Positions 58,599 to 64,000 of a stretch of DNA of 64,000 bases are shown piece by piece. The stretch is taken from the NCBI RefSeq assembly GCF_041431135.1, contig NZ_CP107799.1, positions 5,580,001 to 5,644,000 of the forward strand, read 5' to 3'. Position 1 is the stretch's first letter. Each line of letters opens with the position of its first letter. The notes beneath the pieces were generated by a model. That model was given only the letters and a program-made list of their open reading frames with translations, had not been told where the DNA came from and made no database searches. Origin of the DNA: Streptomyces sp. NBC_00554 (lineage in GTDB: Bacteria; Actinomycetota; Actinomycetes; Streptomycetales; Streptomycetaceae). The translations under genes and the position numbers were made by a program.

Positions 58599-59525
58599 TC
58601 ACAGCAGGGCGACCGGGGCCACCGGGGTTCCCGTGCCGCCGACGAACGGCTCGGGCATCGCGGACAGCAGGAACGCGTAGCGCCCTTCTTCTCCACAGGC
58701 TGTGGACAACTTTTCGAGATTCCAGTTCTGGCCCTGCAACATCCCCATTTCGACCAGATCGAGCGCGTGCACGGGCAGCCAGAGGTCCTCGATCTCGGGC
58801 GGAAAGATCTCGAAGGTGAGGGTGTCGTTGGCGACGGCGGCGACATCCCGTGCGTGGAACCACTCGGGGGTGCGCACGGAGAGACCGGGTGACGGATACC
58901 CGTATCCCTGTTTGTCGCCCGCGAGATACACCTGGATCTGCCCCGTCCGTACGAGCACGATGTCGCCCGCCCGCACCCGCGTACCCGCCAACTCCTCGGC
59001 CGTGTCCAGGTCTTCGGGTGTCACGGCGTGCCCGCCGTCGAGCCGGTCCTTGCCCCGTGCGCATGCGACGTCGAGCAGCACGCCCCGCGACACGAGGTGC
59101 CGCAGCTTGTCGATGCCGCTGAACTCGGCGCCGCCGTGCGGGGTGATCGTGCCGGCCGGGCGGCCGTTGTAGAGCTTCCCGGAGTGCGAGACATGGGTGA
59201 GGGCGTCCCAGTGGGTCGCCGCCTGGAGTCCCATCGTCACGGCGTCGTCGCTGCACGCGACCGTGCCGGGGCCGAAGAGCTCCTGGTTGATCTGCACCAT
59301 GACGTGCAGGGGATTGACCCGCCCGGGGATCATGCCGGTCTGTACGCCGTCCTGCTGGAGGGGGAGGGCGAGGGGGATGCGCCGCCCGGTGCGGACAGTG
59401 GCGGCGGCCTCGCGCACGACCTCGTCGGTGATGAGATTCAGGGTGCCGATCTCGTCGTCGGCCCCCCAACGCCCCCAGTTGTTCACGCGCTTGGCGATGT
59501 CATGGAACTCGGCCGGCAGTGACAT
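58599..59525 (-). CDS. Cyclase-family (kynurenine formamidase-like) hydrolase
   Basis: This 308-residue protein of the cyclase/metal-dependent amidohydrolase-like family has the metal motif ATHWDALTHVSH and later LVRTGQ and HALDLVEMGM. GGGGAGGAC precedes ATG 59525. It is divergent from the SDR gene, and sits in a catabolic cluster, so ring-opening or lactone/amide hydrolysis is a reasonable guess. The substrate is unknown. Confidence 0.87.
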   Translation of the reverse strand: MSLPAEFHDIAKRVNNWGRWGADDEIGTLNLITDEVVREAAATVRTGRRIPLALPLQQDGVQTGMIPGRVNPLHVMVQINQELFGPGTVACSDDAVTMGLQAATHWDALTHVSHSGKLYNGRPAGTITPHGGAEFSGIDKLRHLVSRGVLLDVACARGKDRLDGGHAVTPEDLDTAEELAGTRVRAGDIVLVRTGQIQVYLAGDKQGYGYPSPGLSVRTPEWFHARDVAAVANDTLTFEIFPPEIEDLWLPVHALDLVEMGMLQGQNWNLEKLSTACGEEGRYAFLLSAMPEPFVGGTGTPVAPVALL

Positions 59526-59555
59526 GAGTCCTCCCCGGGGGCTTGTCTCCAGGTA

Positions 59556-59600
59556 TCTGACGGGTCGTAGAATCCGAGTTGAATCTAACGGACCGTCAGA
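59556..59600. promoter_or_regulatory. Cluster operators, cyclase/SDR copies
   Basis: TCTAACGGACCGTCAGA (59584-59600) is a 17-bp palindrome with one mismatch, 22 bp upstream of the SDR start. A degenerate site with half TCTGACGG (59556-59563) lies about 31 bp upstream of the cyclase start. Confidence 0.65.
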
Positions 59601-59621
59601 AACCGCGGGAAGGGGCCGGGC

Positions 59622-60533
59622 GTGGGGAACTTCCTGGCAGGCAAGGTCATCGCCGTCACGGGGGCGGGGCGGGGCATCGGACGTGCGGTCGCGCTGGCCG
59701 CGGCGGCCGAGGGAGCGCGCGTCGTCGTCAACGACTACGGGGTGTCCGTCGAGGGCGCCCAGCCGACGAGTTCGATCGCCGAAGCCGTGGTCAAGGAGAT
59801 CGAGGCGGCGGGCGGGGAAGCGGTCGCGGTGGCCGACGACATCTCGTCGATGGCGGGCGGCCAGCGGGTCGTCGACGTGGCGCTGACGTCGTACGGACGT
59901 ATCGACGGCGTCGTGTGCGTCGCCGGGATCCTGCGCGAGCGGATGCTCTTCAACATGTCCGAGGAGGAGTGGGATCCGGTCCTCGCGACCCACCTGAAGG
60001 GCACGTTCACCGTCTTCCGGGCCGCGTCGGCGGTGATGCGCAAACAGGGTTCGGGGACACTGATCGGCTTCACCAGCGGCAACCACCAGGGGTCGGTCTC
60101 CCAGGCCAACTACAGCGCCGCCAAAGGCGGGATCATCTCGCTCGTCCGCAGCGCGGCACTGGGTCTGCACAAGTACGGGGTGACGGCGAACGCGGTCGCG
60201 CCCGTCGCCCGTACCCGCATGTCCGCGGGCGTTCCTATGGAGCTGACGGAGATCGGCGAGCCGGAGGACGTGGCTGCGCTCGTCGTCTACCTGCTGTCGG
60301 AACGCGCCCGGCAGGAACGGATCACCGGGCAGGTGTACACCATCGCCGGGCCCAAGATCGCGGTGTGGGCGCAGCCCCGGGAACTCCGGGCGGCGTATGC
60401 GGAGGGCTCCTGGACTCCGGAGCGGATCGCGGACTTTCTGCCGGGGAGTGTGGGGGTGGATCCGATGCCGCTGCTGGAGCGGGTGGAGGCGATGGCGCGG
60501 GCGGCGGCGGAGAAGGCGCGGCCCAATGAGTGA
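59622..60533 (+). CDS. Short-chain dehydrogenase/reductase
   Basis: This 303-residue classical SDR has VTGAGRGIGRAV for cofactor binding and the catalytic YSAAK, with Ser in GFTSGNHQGS. The C-terminal extension resembles 3-hydroxyacyl-CoA dehydrogenases of the MFE/FabG-like type. GTG 59622 follows GAAGGGG by about seven bases. It would oxidise a 3-hydroxyacyl-CoA or alcohol intermediate of the cluster. Confidence 0.9.
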   Translation: MGNFLAGKVIAVTGAGRGIGRAVALAAAAEGARVVVNDYGVSVEGAQPTSSIAEAVVKEIEAAGGEAVAVADDISSMAGGQRVVDVALTSYGRIDGVVCVAGILRERMLFNMSEEEWDPVLATHLKGTFTVFRAASAVMRKQGSGTLIGFTSGNHQGSVSQANYSAAKGGIISLVRSAALGLHKYGVTANAVAPVARTRMSAGVPMELTEIGEPEDVAALVVYLLSERARQERITGQVYTIAGPKIAVWAQPRELRAAYAEGSWTPERIADFLPGSVGVDPMPLLERVEAMARAAAEKARPNE

Positions 60534-60555
60534 CGGTGGGTGGGGGCTGGGGTGG

Positions 60556-60778
60556 GTTTTTCGCCCCCTCCGCCCCTACCCATTCCCGTCCCTTGGGGGC
60601 TCCGCCCCCAAACCCCCGCTCCTCAAACGCCGGAGGGGCTGAATCCCTCCCCGGCCGGCGCTAGAGATCTTTCAGCCCGTCCGGCGTTTGAGGACGAGGC
60701 CGTCCAGGCCGAAGCGGGGGTCTGGGGGCGGCAGCCCTCAGGTACGGGACGGGCAGGGGCGGAGGGGGCGAAAAACAT
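60556..60778. repeat. Family A intergenic repeat, head-to-head inverted pair
   Basis: A left copy (about 60556-60642) begins TTTTTCGCCCCCTCCGCCCC and contains GGGGGCTCCGCCCCC. The right copy (about 60673-60775) is its reverse complement, ending GGGGCGGAGGGGGCGAAAAA. The pair fills the gap between the SDR and the third dehydrogenase. Confidence 0.85.
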
Positions 60779-60810
60779 GACGTGGACCGACCCAACGTGA
60801 GGCGGAAACC

Positions 60811-61989
60811 GTGGAGTTCGGATTCGGTCCGGAGGACGAGGACTTCCGGGGGGAGGCGCGAGCGTGGTTGCGGGAGCACCTCGGTGGCGACCGTAGGGAG
60901 TGGGAACGGGAGCTCGGCCGGGCCGGCTGGATCGGGCTCGGGTGGGACGAGGCCGGCTACGGCAACCGGCGGGCGAGCCTGACCCAACAGGTCGTCTGGG
61001 CCGAGGAGTACGCCCGCGCGAAGGCACCACCCCGCTCCGGCCACATCGGCGAGAACCTGCTCGCGCCGACCCTCATCGCCCACGGAACGGACGAACAGAA
61101 GGCCCGCTTCCTCCCTCCCGTCGCCCGAGGCGAGGAACTCTGGTGCCAGGGCTACAGCGAGCCCGGCGCGGGCTCCGACCTGGCGGCCGTACGGACAACT
61201 GCCGTACGGGACAAGGACGCTGCACCCAGCGACTCCTACCGCGTCACCGGCCAGAAGATCTGGACCTCCCTCGCCCACGAGGCCGACTGGTGCTTCGTAC
61301 TCGCCCGCACACAACCGGAGTCGCGACGCCACCACGGCCTGACCTTCCTCCTCGTCCCGATGGACCAGCCGGGCCGGATCGAGGTCCGCCCGATCCGCCA
61401 GCTGACCGGAACGAGCGAGTTCAACGAGGTCTTCTTCGACGGAGCGGTGGCGCGTGCCGAGCATGTCGTGGGCGGCGAGGGCAACGGCTGGCGCGTCGCG
61501 ATGAGCCTCCTCGGCTATGAGCGGGGCGTGTCGACGCTGGCTCAACAGATCGGTTTCGCGGAGGAGTTGGGGCGGGTCGTGGAGGCGGCCGTCGCGAACG
61601 GCGCGGTCGCCGATCCCGTCGTACGAGATTGCCTTGTACGGCTGTGGGCGGAGCTGCGGACGATGCGGTGGAACGCGCTGCGGACGTTGGGGAGTTCGGC
61701 CCAAGCGGACGGTCCGGGGGGCTTGGGTGACCCGGGGGCGCCCAGCGTGGCCAAGCTGCTGTGGGGGCGGTGGCATCAGCGGCTCGGGGAGCTTGCGGTG
61801 CGGGTGCGGGGCGTCGCGGCCGCGGTGGGACCGGCGGACTGGACGACCTCGTCGCCGTACGAACTGGACGCGTTCCAGCACCTGTTCCTGTTCAGCCGGG
61901 CCGACACGATCTACGGCGGTTCGGACGAGATCCAGCGCACGATCATCGCCGAGCGTGTGCTCGGCCTGCCGAAGGAACCCAGGGGATAG
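60811..61989 (+). CDS. Acyl-CoA dehydrogenase
   Basis: This 392-residue ACAD has WCQGYSEPGAGSDLAAV, KIWTSLAHEADWC, LLGYERG with the probable catalytic Glu in helix G, and IYGGSDEIQ where the common C-terminal Glu is Gly. It is related to the larger ACAD at 55188. GTG 60811 opens the gene, and its stop lies 12 bp before the alcohol dehydrogenase gene. Confidence 0.9.
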   Translation: MEFGFGPEDEDFRGEARAWLREHLGGDRREWERELGRAGWIGLGWDEAGYGNRRASLTQQVVWAEEYARAKAPPRSGHIGENLLAPTLIAHGTDEQKARFLPPVARGEELWCQGYSEPGAGSDLAAVRTTAVRDKDAAPSDSYRVTGQKIWTSLAHEADWCFVLARTQPESRRHHGLTFLLVPMDQPGRIEVRPIRQLTGTSEFNEVFFDGAVARAEHVVGGEGNGWRVAMSLLGYERGVSTLAQQIGFAEELGRVVEAAVANGAVADPVVRDCLVRLWAELRTMRWNALRTLGSSAQADGPGGLGDPGAPSVAKLLWGRWHQRLGELAVRVRGVAAAVGPADWTTSSPYELDAFQHLFLFSRADTIYGGSDEIQRTIIAERVLGLPKEPRG

Positions 61990-62001
61990 GGAGGCGGAGC
62001 G

Positions 62002-63063
<1,062 letters not shown>

Positions 63064-63080
63064 AGGGTCAGCACCGTGGG

Positions 63081-64000
63081 TCAACTACCGCTGGGGAGAA
63101 GGTCGTTGTGGACGTCCGGGATCCCGGACGTGTTTCCGGCGCGGAAGGTGCGCCGGTATGCGGTGGGGGTGACGCCGAGGGCCGTTTGCAGGTGTTGGCG
63201 CATCGACTGGGGTGTGCCGAAGCCGGCTTCGTGGGCCACCTGGTCGATGGAGAGGGTGCTGGACTCCAGTAGGTGGCGGGCGCGTTCGACACGTTGTTGG
63301 GTGAGCCACTGGCCGGGGCTCACGCCCACCTCCTCGCGGAAACGGCGCGTGAAGGTGCGTACGGACATGGACTCCTGCTCGGCCATGTCGCGGAGTTGCA
63401 GCGGCTCGGCGAGACGGGCGAGGGCCCAGGCGCGGGCGGCGGTGGTGGTGGCCGTCTGTGCCTCCGGGACCGGGCGCTGGATGTACTGCGCCTGGCCGCC
63501 TTCGCGGTGCGGCGGTACGACGGTGCGGCGGGCCACGTCGTTGGCGACGGCGACGCCGTGGTCGCGGCGTACGAGATGGACGCACAGGTCGATGCCGGCC
63601 GCGACCCCGGCGGAGGTCAGGACGTCGCCGTCGTCGACGAAGAGGACGTCGGCGTCGACCCTGACCTTCGGGAAGAGCTCCTGGAAGTGCTCCGCGTGCA
63701 TCCAGTGCGTGGTGGCCGGGCGGCCGTCGAGATAGCCGGCCGCGGCGAGGACGTATCCGCCGGTGCAGATGGAGACGAGGCGGGTGCCGGGGCGGATGTG
63801 GGCGAGGGCGGCGGCCAGTTCGGGGGTGAGAACGCCCTCGTCGTGGACGGGGCCGAGCTCGTACGAGGCGGGGATCACGACGGTGTCGGCGGTGGCCAGC
63901 GCCTCGGGGCCGTTCGGGACGAGGACGGCGAAGTCGGCGTCCGTCTCGACGAGGCCGGGCGGGCGGATCGAGCAGGTGACGATGTCGTACAGGTTCCTGC
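63081..64000 (-). CDS. GlxA-family AraC regulator (5' end outside window)
   Basis: This frame stays open to the window's right edge, so the start is missing. It encodes a DJ-1/PfpI-like domain (SICTGGYVLAAAG) and a C-terminal AraC HTH (MAEQESMSVRTFTRRFREEV, IDQVAHEAGFGTPQSMRQHL). GlxA-type regulators sense small metabolites. Its placement next to the catabolic cluster suggests but does not prove control of it. Confidence 0.9.
   Translation of the reverse strand, partial: RNLYDIVTCSIRPPGLVETDADFAVLVPNGPEALATADTVVIPASYELGPVHDEGVLTPELAAALAHIRPGTRLVSICTGGYVLAAAGYLDGRPATTHWMHAEHFQELFPKVRVDADVLFVDDGDVLTSAGVAAGIDLCVHLVRRDHGVAVANDVARRTVVPPHREGGQAQYIQRPVPEAQTATTTAARAWALARLAEPLQLRDMAEQESMSVRTFTRRFREEVGVSPGQWLTQQRVERARHLLESSTLSIDQVAHEAGFGTPQSMRQHLQTALGVTPTAYRRTFRAGNTSGIPDVHNDLLPSGS

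Overview
The window is very GC-rich with strong third-position G/C bias, frequent GTG starts, ATGA/GTGA stop-start overlaps and several dispersed palindromic intergenic repeats. Together with a conservon, DmdR1, FemX-like and NsdA-like genes, this points to a Streptomyces core-chromosome segment. From memory, the gene order resembles the S. coelicolor SCO436x-SCO442x interval (ScCCL-type CoA ligase, pdxH, citrate synthase, dmdR1, SCO4402 family, purU). I see no rRNA, tRNA, CRISPR array, prophage or transposase.

Layout. 0-4.2 kb: a TetR regulator divergent from a DrrAB-type exporter, then serC and a 260-bp inverted repeat. 4.2-9.8 kb: a six-gene conservon operon on the minus strand (CvnA sensor-like ATPase, CvnB roadblock, CvnC DUF742, CvnD GTPase, a CYP157-type P450 without the ExxR motif, and an ordinary CYP154-like P450). 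10-20.6 kb: an FAD/Fe-S oxidoreductase, a GNAT and FemX-like pair, transporters, an HTH regulator, and a quinone-oxidoreductase gene with its HxlR/QorR-like regulator between two exact copies of one operator. 20.8-31.2 kb: an acyl-CoA catabolic operon (TIGR03084 protein, AtuA-like protein, acyl-CoA carboxylase subunits, acyl-CoA dehydrogenase, CoA ligase, crotonase) ending in its probable TetR regulator. 31.2-38.3 kb: pdxH, citrate synthase, an IPNS-like dioxygenase, a PAS/GAF protein, a SIS protein with a DasR-like site, and dmdR1.

38.9-53.5 kb: an alpha/beta-hydrolase with Ala at the nucleophile position, an ABC exporter, a small prim-pol, an NsdA-like regulator, a membrane protein with ATQYIPP repeats, a substrate-binding lipoprotein, purU, and a sigma / zinc anti-sigma / STAS / EF-hand group. 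53.5-63.1 kb: a second acyl-CoA catabolic cluster (CoA ligase, a long/short acyl-CoA dehydrogenase pair, cyclase-family hydrolase, SDR, third dehydrogenase, zinc alcohol dehydrogenase), broken only by an RsbW-like ATPase. Its four divergent promoters each carry a version of the same 17-bp palindrome. The window ends inside a GlxA-type AraC regulator.

The most notable signals are: the shared palindrome of the last cluster, whose regulator is not in the window; the duplicated 33-bp operator around the HxlR gene; the P450 lacking ExxR; the hydrolase lacking its nucleophile; a repeat-like palindrome inside a crotonase gene; an A/T-rich patch inside the AtuA-like gene; a 12-codon ORF behind a perfect Shine-Dalgarno; and a DasR-like site beside dmdR1. 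Start codons were chosen by ribosome-binding site, operon overlap and family length, so some differ from the longest possible frame.
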